Of a stretch of DNA of 64,000 nt, positions 44,754 to 54,352 are shown piece by piece. Made by a program: the position numbers and the translations under genes. Each line of letters starts with the position of its first letter. The first letter of the stretch is position 1. The notes beneath the pieces are model-generated. The model had not been told where the DNA came from. It saw only the letters and a list, made by a program, of their open reading frames with translations, and ran no database searches. Source of the DNA: Aquisphaera sp049516015 (lineage in GTDB: Bacteria > Planctomycetota > Planctomycetia > Isosphaerales > Isosphaeraceae); the NCBI GenBank assembly GCA_049516015.1, contig JBEKTN010000008.1, positions 1 through 64,000 of the forward strand. Reading direction: 5' to 3'.

Positions 44754-45581
44754 TCAGCAAGACCCCTCCGGCCACTCCTCTAGCTGGTCGGCAAGCTCGC
44801 CCTGCGCGAAGCACTTGGTCAAAGTCATGTTTGGCCCGCCTTCGACTTCCAACCAACACTGAATGCTGTCACCTGGGCGGAGCCCCACCTTCTGGAATTG
44901 CTTGGTTTCTTGAGGAGCCGTCGCTTCCAAACGCGAAATGCGAAAGAAGCCACACTCCTTGCTGTCGATATGCTTTGCGGGGCGGCGCTTTGCTCGCGTT
45001 ATCCACGCGATCAGTCTGTTGTTGTTCAACCCCAAAGCCGGCGGACCCCATGTCTCAATTATGGACTTCGTGGCCGCGGCGAAATCGAACTCAGACGGGA
45101 AATCCAACCCTGACAACTCCGCCAACTGCCGGACCAATGAGGAAAGACCCTCCACGCTGTCCAAAGCGACCCCTTGGAGATGGCTTAGCGGAGTGGGGAG
45201 GCTAGACGGTCTCATCCCCCCCGTACAACAGGGAATCACACGCGTTCCAGAAACCCAGGCCCCGCCGGCTTCGAAGTTCACCCACGGACTCGAAACGCTG
45301 TTGGGTGAGGCGAGCACAAGAACGCATGTGCTTTTTTGTAGGGTGGTAACTATTGTGTCCCTCCAAGGGTCCCCCGGACTGATTGAGCGGCGATTGGAAG
45401 AGTTGAAGATGTCGACTGCTCCTATCAGCGATTTTCGAAGAACGGCTTCGACGGTATTCGCAGTGTGTTCCTCTCCATGAATGTGGCTAATGAACACCGT
45501 CGCCTTCTCCGACAGTGGCTTCTTCCCCATTGCACATACTCCCATGTCGCCTTCTATGAGTTCTCTGGTGTCATGACTCAC
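44754..45581 (-). CDS. TIR-domain protein with unassigned C-terminal region
   Basis: A 275-residue protein as written. Residues 27-110 are a TIR domain: ATVFISHIHGEEHTANTVEAVL, SISPGDPWRDTIVTTLQKSTCVLVLASPNS, and SSPWVNFEAGGAW, where Glu104 is in the position of the NADase catalytic Glu. The C-terminal part contains FRISRLEA and GDSIQCWLEVEG. The frame ends at SC-stop just after a CCCC run (44763-44766). One extra base would extend it in the other frame to 44629 with VLLRGTLICLGQMKVFTNDFVMDFDEDRGVEYPVAWLIES, so the true protein is probably about 317 residues. TIR proteins often deplete NAD+ during phage infection. Whether this one is active depends on the frameshift. Confidence 0.75.
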   Translation of the reverse strand: MSHDTRELIEGDMGVCAMGKKPLSEKATVFISHIHGEEHTANTVEAVLRKSLIGAVDIFNSSNRRSISPGDPWRDTIVTTLQKSTCVLVLASPNSVSSPWVNFEAGGAWVSGTRVIPCCTGGMRPSSLPTPLSHLQGVALDSVEGLSSLVRQLAELSGLDFPSEFDFAAATKSIIETWGPPALGLNNNRLIAWITRAKRRPAKHIDSKECGFFRISRLEATAPQETKQFQKVGLRPGDSIQCWLEVEGGPNMTLTKCFAQGELADQLEEWPEGSC

Positions 45582-45596
45582 ACTCGATCTTCCACC

Positions 45597-45785
45597 TTAT
45601 TGTTTAGGATTTCCACAGAAAAACGGATCATCCATGTCCCGATCGCCATCCTCGGTGCTTCCGGTCTCACGCACCATGAAAACGACTTCGGGCCTCACCT
45701 TCCGGGCGAACACTGACTCGACTGTCAGAGGGTGTACGGAAGCGAGCTTCCTCAGGTGGACCCAAATTCCACGGCGCAAGGCCAC
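45597..45785 (-). CDS. Small hypothetical protein upstream of the TIR gene
   Basis: A 62-residue frame from a GTG at 45785. Residues include IWVHLRKLASVHPLTVESVF and RPEVVFMVRETGSTEDG. It lies 15 bases before the TIR gene on the same strand, so co-expression is likely if it is real. The upstream side is cut by a dispersed repeat (45828-45883), so this may be the tail of a longer gene. No family recognised. Confidence 0.35.
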   Translation of the reverse strand: MALRRGIWVHLRKLASVHPLTVESVFARKVRPEVVFMVRETGSTEDGDRDMDDPFFCGNPKQ

Positions 45786-45827
45786 GTTCCCGGTCAGCCA
45801 GGTCTCGCCCCAGGAATCGCGGCAGCT

Positions 45828-45883
45828 AGTTCCGGGGGCACCATACCTAACTCCGAAGAATTAAGTATAGTGTCCCCGGAACT
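45828..45883. repeat. Inverted pair of the TGTCCCCGGAACT repeat
   Basis: The arm 45828-45846 (AGTTCCGGGGGCACCATAC) is a near-perfect reverse complement of 45865-45883 (17 of 19). The same word is found at 26765-26838. It is probably the end of a mobile element. Confidence 0.72.
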
Positions 45884-46065
45884 GGGAGGACTTGACCCGC
45901 CAAACCGCCCTTGATGCCTCTTGCAGCGATTTATTCCAGTCGTTCGGCTCTGCCATGACACACCCCTCCGCGGGCCTGACGCCAAAGGTCAGGGGACCGG
46001 CCCGACGAACACTGCCAAAGATCATACTTGACGCACGCTGCCGCTCGTGGCGATCGCTCGAGGAT

Positions 46066-46287
46066 TCAATCAGGCTCGTCGTCGTCCGCGATGCGTTCGG
46101 CCGCGGACGCCTCGTCCTCTGCCTCCGGGGAGGCGGATGAGCCGACGGGGATCGCATAGGCGCCGTCGATCCACCGCCCCAGGTCAATCAAACGGCAGCG
46201 ATCCGAGCAGAAGGGAAATGACGGCAGGTCGTCCAGCTTGGCGATGGTGAACGTCTTGGAGCAGAGCGGGCAGCGACCCTGGATCAT
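46066..46287 (-). CDS. yacG: DNA gyrase inhibitor YacG-like zinc protein
   Basis: A 73-residue protein. Four Cys ligands, C6-x2-C9 and C27-x3-C31 (RCPLCS and FCSDRCRLIDLGRW), form the YacG zinc knuckle. YacG binds gyrase B and blocks DNA entry. An acidic tail (EAEDEASAAE) follows. Its start shares one base with the stop of the fmdB gene (TGATG), which points to coupled translation. Confidence 0.88.
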   Translation of the reverse strand: MIQGRCPLCSKTFTIAKLDDLPSFPFCSDRCRLIDLGRWIDGAYAIPVGSSASPEAEDEASAAERIADDDEPD

Positions 46288-46631
46288 CAGACAGCCCCGT
46301 TCGAAGAACTCGAAGAAGTCGAGGAGGGAGTGGAGCTCGACTTGCTGGAATCGGTCTTGGGCGCGTCACTCTTGGACGAGTCGCTCTGGGACGTGCTGGA
46401 CGACTCGGACGACGACTTCTCGGCCTTGGCGGCACTCTTGTACGAGTCGCTGCGATAATCGGTCTTGTAGAACCCCGAGCCCTTGAAGAGGATGGCCGCG
46501 CCGGGTCCGATCTTGCGTCGCAGCTTGGGGGCGCTGCACTTGGGGCAATCGGTCTGGGGCTGAGAAACGATCGACTCGAAGGCTTCGAATTCATTCCCGC
46601 AGCCGTCGCACACATAATCATATGTTGGCAT
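46287..46631 (-). CDS. FmdB-type zinc ribbon protein
   Basis: A 114-residue protein. The N-terminal zinc ribbon (YDYVCDGCGNEFEAF and CPKCSAPKLRRKIGPG) is the FmdB/CxxC putative regulatory domain. After residue 65 the protein is a Ser/Asp/Lys-rich tail (SSSESSSTSQSD). Regulator of unknown target, placed between grpE and yacG. Confidence 0.85.
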   Translation of the reverse strand: MPTYDYVCDGCGNEFEAFESIVSQPQTDCPKCSAPKLRRKIGPGAAILFKGSGFYKTDYRSDSYKSAAKAEKSSSESSSTSQSDSSKSDAPKTDSSKSSSTPSSTSSSSSNGAV

Positions 46632-46740
46632 AAGTCACTCCCAACAAACAAGCAGTTCTGTCTTCGTCCTGGCCGCCGGATCCGTTGCTCGGATCAAGGG
46701 CGCTCGCTTCATCCGCCGATGCGTTCGGAGGACCGAAGCA

Positions 46741-47331
46741 TCAGGGTTTGACCGAGACGGCCACCTTGCTGGGGCGAAGCACGCGGTCATGGATCTTGTA
46801 ACCTTTGCCCAGCTCGGCGACCACCGTCCCCTCGGGATGCTGGTCACTTGGTTGCTGCATGATGGCTTCGTGGAAATTGGGGTCGAACGGTTGTTCCAGT
46901 GCGGCGATCGGCTCGACCCCATACTTGGCCAGGATGCCCAGCAATTGTTTCTGTACCATGTCCAGCCCGGACGTGATTCCCTCGTTAGCCGATGAGCGAA
47001 GGGCTTCGATGGCGCGCTCGAGGTTGTCGATGCCGCCCAGCACGTCCTGCGCCAGGCTACCGATTGCGTAAGTTCGAACCTCCTCGGCCTGCTGCCTGGC
47101 GCGCTTCTGGTAATTGGCGAAATCGGCCTGGATACGCAGGACTTGGTTCTTCAGCTCGTCGCGTTCCTTCTGTAAGAGGTCGATCTCCTCGCTGGGCAAG
47201 CGAGAGGCTCCGTCAGCTTGGCCCCCGTTCGGACCCGGTTCAGCAGCCGCGTCCCGGGGCTGATCCGAGGCGGATTCCGAATTTGGCGCCGTCTGGTTGG
47301 GACGATCGGACTGAGGATTGAGCTTGGTCAT
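46741..47331 (-). CDS. grpE: Nucleotide exchange factor GrpE
   Basis: A 196-residue GrpE. A disordered acidic N-terminus is followed by a long helix (KERDELKNQVLRIQADFANYQKRARQQ), a four-helix part with LGGIDNLERAI and a beta domain with DQHPEGTVVAELGKGYKIHDRVLRPSKVAVS (quoted in pieces here: GKGYKIHDRVLRP). It releases ADP from DnaK. It follows dnaJ 65 bases downstream; dnaK itself is not in the window. Confidence 0.95.
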   Translation of the reverse strand: MTKLNPQSDRPNQTAPNSESASDQPRDAAAEPGPNGGQADGASRLPSEEIDLLQKERDELKNQVLRIQADFANYQKRARQQAEEVRTYAIGSLAQDVLGGIDNLERAIEALRSSANEGITSGLDMVQKQLLGILAKYGVEPIAALEQPFDPNFHEAIMQQPSDQHPEGTVVAELGKGYKIHDRVLRPSKVAVSVKP

Positions 47332-47396
47332 GATTCACCTCTTGCGGCGGACAACGGTTTTGGCCGCCAGCGGGGAAGCGGTCGGGATGCTGCGGA

Positions 47397-48554
47397 TCAG
47401 GTGTCGTGGGTGATCTCCGGGGTCTCGGTCTCCTCCGTGAAATAGTCCCGCAGTTTCTCGAAGAAGCTCTTGCGCCTGGGGCTGACCTGCTCGCGCTCGA
47501 TCTCGGCGAACTCCCGGAGCAATTCCTCCTGTCGGGGCGTCAGGTGCCGTGGGGTCTCGACCACGACCTCGACCAGCTCGTCTCCCCGTCCGCGGCCGCT
47601 GATATCGGGCATGCCGCGCCCCCTGACCCGGATCATCTCGCCGCTCTGTGTGCCGCGCGGAACCATGATCTTCTCGGCTCCGTCGAGCGTGGGGAACTGG
47701 ATCTCGGCGCCGAGCGTGGCCTGGGCAAAGCTGATCGGGACCTGAGTGTAGAGGTCGTTCCGCCGCCGCTCGAGGAACGGATGTCGCCTGACCACCACCT
47801 GAATTCGCAGGTTGCCCCGCGGCGCTCCGACGTCTCCCAGTTCGCCCTGGTTGCGAAGCTGCAGCCACATGCCGCTTTCCACGCCCGGTGGAACATCGAC
47901 CTGGAGCTTGCTCGTCGCGGGAGTGCGACCGGCGCCCCGGCAATGGGGACAGGGATCGGTGACTCTTACCCCATCACCGCCGCAGGCCGGGCAGGTGGTC
48001 GCCACCTGAAAGAAGCCGCGTGCCTGAACGATCTGGCCCCGGCCGCCACAATAGTTGCAAGTCGTGGGGCTCGTCCCCTTGCGCGAGCCCGAGCCGCGGC
48101 AGTCGCTGCAAAACTCCTGGCGGCTCACTTCGATAGTGCGGGACGTACCCCGCGCCGCCTCCACAAGCTCGATCTCGAGCTTCATCAGCAAGTCCGGCCC
48201 GGGGCGCGGCCCGCGCCTGCGCTCGCCGAAGAGGTCGCCGAACAGTCCGCCGCCGAAGATATCGCTGAACGCCGACATGATGTCGTCGGTCGAGCGGAAG
48301 TCGTGGACGGCCGCGCCTTCGAGCCCAGCGTGGCCGTAGCGGTCATACCGCTGCCGCTTTTCGGGATCGGACAGAACCTCGTAGGCCTCGGCCGCTTCCT
48401 TGAACTTTTTCTCGGCGTTCTTGTCGCCCGGATTGCGGTCCGGGTGAAACTTGAGCGCCATCTGCCTGTAGGCTCGTTTTACGTCGTCGGGCTCCGAGTC
48501 TCGAGCGACCCCGAGCACCTCATAGAAATCGCGCTTGGTCGTGGCCATCGGCAT
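47397..48554 (-). CDS. dnaJ: Chaperone protein DnaJ
   Basis: A 385-residue type I DnaJ. J domain residues 1-75 with HPD in KFHPDRNPG, a Gly/Phe-rich stretch (GGGLFGDLF), and four zinc-binding repeats: CSDCRGSG, CNYCGGRG, CPACGGDG, CPHCRGAG. The peptide-binding C-terminal domains follow (with VPPGVESG and the PRGTQSGEMIRVRGRGMP segment). It delivers substrate to DnaK and stimulates its ATPase. The start may be two codons downstream (MATTKRDFYEVLGV). A palindrome lies about 75 bases upstream. Confidence 0.96.
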   Translation of the reverse strand: MPMATTKRDFYEVLGVARDSEPDDVKRAYRQMALKFHPDRNPGDKNAEKKFKEAAEAYEVLSDPEKRQRYDRYGHAGLEGAAVHDFRSTDDIMSAFSDIFGGGLFGDLFGERRRGPRPGPDLLMKLEIELVEAARGTSRTIEVSRQEFCSDCRGSGSRKGTSPTTCNYCGGRGQIVQARGFFQVATTCPACGGDGVRVTDPCPHCRGAGRTPATSKLQVDVPPGVESGMWLQLRNQGELGDVGAPRGNLRIQVVVRRHPFLERRRNDLYTQVPISFAQATLGAEIQFPTLDGAEKIMVPRGTQSGEMIRVRGRGMPDISGRGRGDELVEVVVETPRHLTPRQEELLREFAEIEREQVSPRRKSFFEKLRDYFTEETETPEITHDT

Positions 48555-48624
48555 GGCGTCTCAATAGTCCTCATGGACGTTCAGGAATCGACGAGGGCCG
48601 TCCATCGACCTTCCCCAACTCCAT

Positions 48625-48643
48625 TGATATTCCAAGAATATCA
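48625..48643. promoter_or_regulatory. Palindrome upstream of dnaJ
   Basis: TGATATTC (48625-48632) and GAATATCA (48636-48643) form a perfect 8-bp inverted repeat with a 3-base spacer. It lies 70 bases upstream of dnaJ. It is not a CIRCE element, but it could be the operator of another heat-shock or chaperone regulator. Confidence 0.5.
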
Positions 48644-48799
48644 TACGACGCCGATTCCTGACAGATGACCCGGGGCCAGGAGATCCGGGAAACAGTTGCT
48701 CATCCAGTTCGGACGGCAACAGTCATGCCGGATCCTCGCGATGCGAACCCAGCGCCGGCCTTGCTGCTCTCTCCGCCGTGCCAGAGAGAGGCGGCCGGC

Positions 48800-48827
48800 G
48801 CGGGCAAGGTCGGGGTACCTTGCCCGC
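48800..48827 (-). terminator. 11-bp hairpin downstream of groEL
   Basis: GCGGGCAAGGT (48800-48810) pairs with ACCTTGCCCGC (48817-48827) around a 6-base loop. It lies 60 bases after the stop of the second groEL on the minus strand. No T run follows, so termination is plausible rather than certain. Confidence 0.5.
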
Positions 48828-48886
48828 ACCGCGGGGTCAGACCCCCGAGCCGAACAGAAATAGAGATTACAACCCGGAGCAGGTCA

Positions 48887-50512
48887 TTAGCGGACGGAAC
48901 CCTCGATTCCCGGTCCGCCTTCCTTCTCGTCGTCCTTGATGTTGGTGATCATGGCCTCGGTCGTCAGCATGAGCGCGGCGATCGAGGCGGCATTCTGCAA
49001 CGCGGTTCGGGTGACCTTGGTCGGGTCGATGATTCCGGCCTCGAACATGTCCACGAAGTTGCCGGTGTTCGCGTCGAAGCCCACAGCGCCCGACTTCGAC
49101 TTGACCTCCTCGGCAATCACGCCCCCGTCATGGCCGGAGTTGGACGCGATGTAACGGGTCGGCTCCTCGAGGGCCCGCAGAATGATGGCCACGCCCAGCT
49201 TCTCGTCGCCCTGAAGCTCGGAGTGCAGCTTCTCGACGGCCGGAATCACGCGAATCAAAGCCACGCCGCCACCAGGCACGATACCCTCTTCGGCGGCCGC
49301 CCGGGTCGCATGCAGGGCGTCCTCGATGCGGGCCTTGGTCTGCTTCATGTCGGTCTCGGTCGGAGCACCAACGCGAATCAGGGCCACGCCGCCGGAGAGC
49401 TTGGCGAGCCGCTCCTGGAACTTCTCCTTGTCGTACTCGCTGTCGGTCTCCTCGATCTGGCGGCGGAGCTGATCGATCCGGCGCTGGATGCCGGCCTTCT
49501 TGCCGGCCCCCTGGATGACGGTCGTCGTGTCCTTGTCGACCTTGATCTGCTTGGCCTGGCCGAGTTGGCTGAGCTGAAGGTTTTCGAGCTTCAGGCCCAG
49601 GTCCTCGCTGATCACGGTACCGCCGGTCAGGACCGCCATGTCGCCGAGCATGGCCTTGCGGCGATCGCCAAAGCCCGGGGCCTTGACCGCGGCGATGTTG
49701 AGTACGCCCCGGAGCTTGTTGACGACCAGGGTGGCCAGCGCCTCGCCCTCGACGTCCTCGGCGACGATCAAGAGCGGCTTGCCCGACTGGGCGACCTTTT
49801 CGAGCAGGGGGATGAGCTCGCGCAGGCTGCTGATCTTCTTCTCGTGAAGCAGGATCAGTGCATCCTCGAAGACGACTTCCATGGTGGTCGGCGAGGTCAC
49901 GAAATAGGGGCTCAGGTAACCCTTGTCGAACTGCATGCCCTCGACGAATTCGAGCACGGTGCTGGCGGTTTTGCCTTCTTCCACCGTGATCACGCCATCC
50001 CGGCCAACCTTCTCGACGGCATCAGCCAGCATCGCGCCGATCGTCGGGTCGTTGTTCGCCGAGATCGACCCGACCTGGGCGATCTCCTCCTTTTTGGACA
50101 CGGGCCGCGAGAGCTTGTCGTGCAGCTCGTTCACGGCCACCTCGACGGCCTTCTCGATCCCCCGGCGGACGGCCGTGGGGTTGGCGCCCGAAGTCACATT
50201 GCGCAGGCCTTCGCGGTAGATGGCGCGGGCCAGGATGGTCGCGGTCGTCGTGCCGTCACCGGCCACGTCGGACGTCTTGGAGGCGACCACGTTGACCAGC
50301 TTGGCGCCCATGTTCTCGAACGGGTCGTTCAGCTCGATCTCCTTCGAGACCGTGACCCCGTCCTTGGTGACCAGCGGGCCGCCGAACGACTTGCTCACTA
50401 TGACGTTCCGCCCGGTCGGGCCGAGCGTCGAGCCCACTGCCTTGGCCAGGGTGTCGACGCCGCCGAGCATCTTGCGGCGACCGGCGTCGGAAAAGATGAG
50501 TTGCTTTGCCAC
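48887..50512 (-). CDS. groEL: Chaperonin GroEL, copy without GGM tail
   Basis: A 541-residue Hsp60. GDGTTTAT (ATP contact), the apical-domain blocks VVASKTSDVAGDGT, QFDKGYLSPYFVT, LLIVAEDVEGEALATL, LALLTTEA-like C-terminus. The C-terminal tail lacks the Gly-Gly-Met repeats and ends EKEGGPGIEGSVR. The tail normally faces the cavity, so this copy may have a different client range. It is the last gene of groEL-groES-groEL. Confidence 0.95.
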   Translation of the reverse strand: MAKQLIFSDAGRRKMLGGVDTLAKAVGSTLGPTGRNVIVSKSFGGPLVTKDGVTVSKEIELNDPFENMGAKLVNVVASKTSDVAGDGTTTATILARAIYREGLRNVTSGANPTAVRRGIEKAVEVAVNELHDKLSRPVSKKEEIAQVGSISANNDPTIGAMLADAVEKVGRDGVITVEEGKTASTVLEFVEGMQFDKGYLSPYFVTSPTTMEVVFEDALILLHEKKISSLRELIPLLEKVAQSGKPLLIVAEDVEGEALATLVVNKLRGVLNIAAVKAPGFGDRRKAMLGDMAVLTGGTVISEDLGLKLENLQLSQLGQAKQIKVDKDTTTVIQGAGKKAGIQRRIDQLRRQIEETDSEYDKEKFQERLAKLSGGVALIRVGAPTETDMKQTKARIEDALHATRAAAEEGIVPGGGVALIRVIPAVEKLHSELQGDEKLGVAIILRALEEPTRYIASNSGHDGGVIAEEVKSKSGAVGFDANTGNFVDMFEAGIIDPTKVTRTALQNAASIAALMLTTEAMITNIKDDEKEGGPGIEGSVR

Positions 50513-50564
50513 GGACGTTTGCTCCTCGAACAGGTTGGGGATAGAGACCGACTGCGGTGCCGTG

Positions 50565-50864
50565 TCAGTTGACGATCTTGGCCAGGATGTCGGATTCGCG
50601 AAGGATCTTGATCTCCTCGCCGTCCACCTTGATCTCGGTACCCGAGTACTTGCCGAAGAGGACCTCGTCCCCCTCGATCACGCCGATCGCGGCACGCTCG
50701 CCGGAATCGAGGAGCTTGCCGGGGCCAACCGCCAGCACCTTGCCGCGCTGGGGCTTCTCCTTGGCCGTATCGGGAAGGACGATGCCGCCCGCCGTCTTCT
50801 CTTCCGCCTCGATCTGCTGAATCACCACCCGGTCTTCCAGGGGACGAATTGCCAGCTTTGCCAT
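50565..50864 (-). CDS. groES: Co-chaperonin GroES
   Basis: A 99-residue Hsp10 from ATG 50864 (MAKLAIRPLEDRV). The mobile loop EEKTAGGIVLPDTAKEK caps GroEL; GKYSGTEIKVDGEEIKILRESDILA makes the C-terminal strands. In-frame longer reading to 50885 lacks a better site. It lies between the two groEL genes, 52 bases before one and 80 bases after the other. Confidence 0.94.
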   Translation of the reverse strand: MAKLAIRPLEDRVVIQQIEAEEKTAGGIVLPDTAKEKPQRGKVLAVGPGKLLDSGERAAIGVIEGDEVLFGKYSGTEIKVDGEEIKILRESDILAKIVN

Positions 50865-50944
50865 TGCCTGATGTCCTTTATGCATGAATTCCCAGAAACT
50901 GAATCGCTATCGCCTGTGGTCTATCAGGATCGCGGGGGCTGGGC

Positions 50945-52630
<1,686 letters not shown>

Positions 52631-53048
52631 GTTGTTTCTCCTTCGCCGTTATCCAACGTGTCGGCCGAGATCAAACCGCCCGGCACGACCTGGGAGTCGT
52701 GTCATCTGACAGCTCCCCAACGAGTAGTTGCTCCCCTAAAATGCAACTCATGTACCATCACGCGGGAATTACTGAAAACGCGATGAGCAATGGACTTAGA
52801 TTCATGGCCCAGGGAGAGCCCCTCGACATGCCCTGCCGTTTTGGCAGACAACGCCGCGTTTTGTCACCTAGCGGACGGGCCGGTTCACCATGGTCCGCAG
52901 GCACAATTCGAGGCTCCGGCCGGCCCATCCAAAGCGATCGAAAACGCACGCGTGACGGCCGAGAATTGACAGCCGTCAAAACAAGTCCTACAGTTGTCTG
53001 ATCGGGACTCAATTCTCTCCGATTGTCTTTGGTCAATGAGCCGACGTC
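52631..53048. other. Intergenic upstream of groE and TlpA-like genes
   Basis: Divergent promoter region. I searched by eye for TTAGCACTC-type CIRCE repeats and found none. A GGAGAAACAAC ribosome site precedes groEL. No gene. Confidence 0.5.
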
Positions 53049-54245
53049 ATGCGAAGCCACTTCCTGAGGATGACCACGACGGTTCTCGTACTGGCGGTCG
53101 CGGGCGCCGTCGCCGGGCAATCGGCTGTCTCGGTGAAAGAACGGCTCGGCGTGATCATGAAGCGCCAGCATGCGGCGCGCGAGCGATTCAGCAACGACTT
53201 GAAGGGGAAGACGCCGGAAGTTCAGAAAGCGGGGGTCGAACGCTATGCCGCAGAGACGGACAAGAACACGGAGGAAGCTCTCGGATTGGCCCAGGCGAAC
53301 CCGACCGAGCCCGCGGATGTCGAGGCCCTCGAGTTCGTGATCAGGGCGGCCAGGGCGGGGCCAGGAGATCATTCCTACCGGGCGATGGAGATCCTGCTGC
53401 ACGGCCATGTCCGGGATCCTGGCATGGGCCAGATCTGCGGCCGGATCTTCTACTTCGTCCACGAGCCGGTGGCCGAGGCCCTCATTCGCTCGGTACTGAA
53501 AGAGCACCCCAACCGCAGCGATCGAGCCCGGGCGTGCCACGCCCTGGCGAGCTACTTGATGTACCAGGCCAAGATGATCCGCCGGATTCGCGAAAAGCCG
53601 GCGACGATCGACGAATACGTTCATGAGCGGCATAAGGCAGCCACGGCGCGGTTCGTGAAGGAAGCTGACCCGAACGCCCTGGACCGGCAGGCGGAGGCGT
53701 TGCTCGAGCGAGTCGTTGCCGAGTTCGCCGACGTTCCGGACTGGTACGACAAGCGGCCGCTGGGCGCGATCGCCGAGGGCGAGCTGTTCGCGGTGCGGCA
53801 TCTGAGCGTCGGCAAGCTCGCGCCGGAGGTTGTGGGGCGGGATCACGAGGGGAAGCTGTTCGCGCTGGCTGAATATCGAGGCAAGGTCGTCGTGCTCACG
53901 TTCTCCGGCAACTGGTGCGGCCCCTGCGCCGGCATGTACCCCCAGGAGCGCGAGCTGGCCGCCCGGCATGCGGGCAAGCCCTTCACCCTGCTGAGCGTGA
54001 ACACGGACGCCAGCCTGGATACGCTTCGGGAGTCGATCGCCAAGGGCCAGATCACCTGGCGATGCTGGTGGGATGGCGGCATGACCGGCCCCATCACCAC
54101 GCGGTGGGGCATTCGCTTATTCCCGTCGATCTTTGTGCTGGACCGGACGGGCGTGATCCGTTTCAAGGATTTGCGGGGCGACGAGCTCGACCGGGCGGTC
54201 ACGTCATTGCTGGACGAGGCGGCGGTCAAGACCCCTGCGCGCTGA
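53049..54245 (+). CDS. TlpA-like exported thiol-disulfide protein
   Basis: A 398-residue exported protein. Signal peptide (8-25). A helical N-terminal half (30-240) without known motif precedes a thioredoxin-like domain: VVLTFSGNWCGPCAGMYPQ with C290 and C293, LLSVNTDASLDTLRE, and SIFVLDRTGVIRFKDLRG. This is the TlpA/ResA architecture: a membrane-side or periplasmic thiol reductant. The cis-Pro region reads LFPSIF. Start chosen by position of the signal peptide. Confidence 0.86.
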   Translation: MRSHFLRMTTTVLVLAVAGAVAGQSAVSVKERLGVIMKRQHAARERFSNDLKGKTPEVQKAGVERYAAETDKNTEEALGLAQANPTEPADVEALEFVIRAARAGPGDHSYRAMEILLHGHVRDPGMGQICGRIFYFVHEPVAEALIRSVLKEHPNRSDRARACHALASYLMYQAKMIRRIREKPATIDEYVHERHKAATARFVKEADPNALDRQAEALLERVVAEFADVPDWYDKRPLGAIAEGELFAVRHLSVGKLAPEVVGRDHEGKLFALAEYRGKVVVLTFSGNWCGPCAGMYPQERELAARHAGKPFTLLSVNTDASLDTLRESIAKGQITWRCWWDGGMTGPITTRWGIRLFPSIFVLDRTGVIRFKDLRGDELDRAVTSLLDEAAVKTPAR

Positions 54246-54352
54246 TACCAGGAATTCGGGGGGGTGCATCATGGAAACTCGCCACGCGATTGCTCTCTCC
54301 CGGCGGCCCGGATCGTCTCGGTCGACCAAGCATGCCAGCCCAGGTCCGAGCC

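Noticed and set aside
44763..44766. Programmed frameshift in the TIR gene
   Set aside because: A simple run of four C/G without a heptameric slippery site, stem-loop or internal ribosome site. A sequencing error or decay is more likely.
48665..50572. Long open frame of 635 codons on the plus strand across groEL
   Set aside because: It is the antisense of a certain groEL gene. High GC keeps antisense frames open; its residue content is Asp/Gly/Leu-biased and matches no family.
52640..52760. CIRCE element before groEL
   Set aside because: No TTAGCACTC and GAGTGCTAA pair with a 9-base spacer was found.
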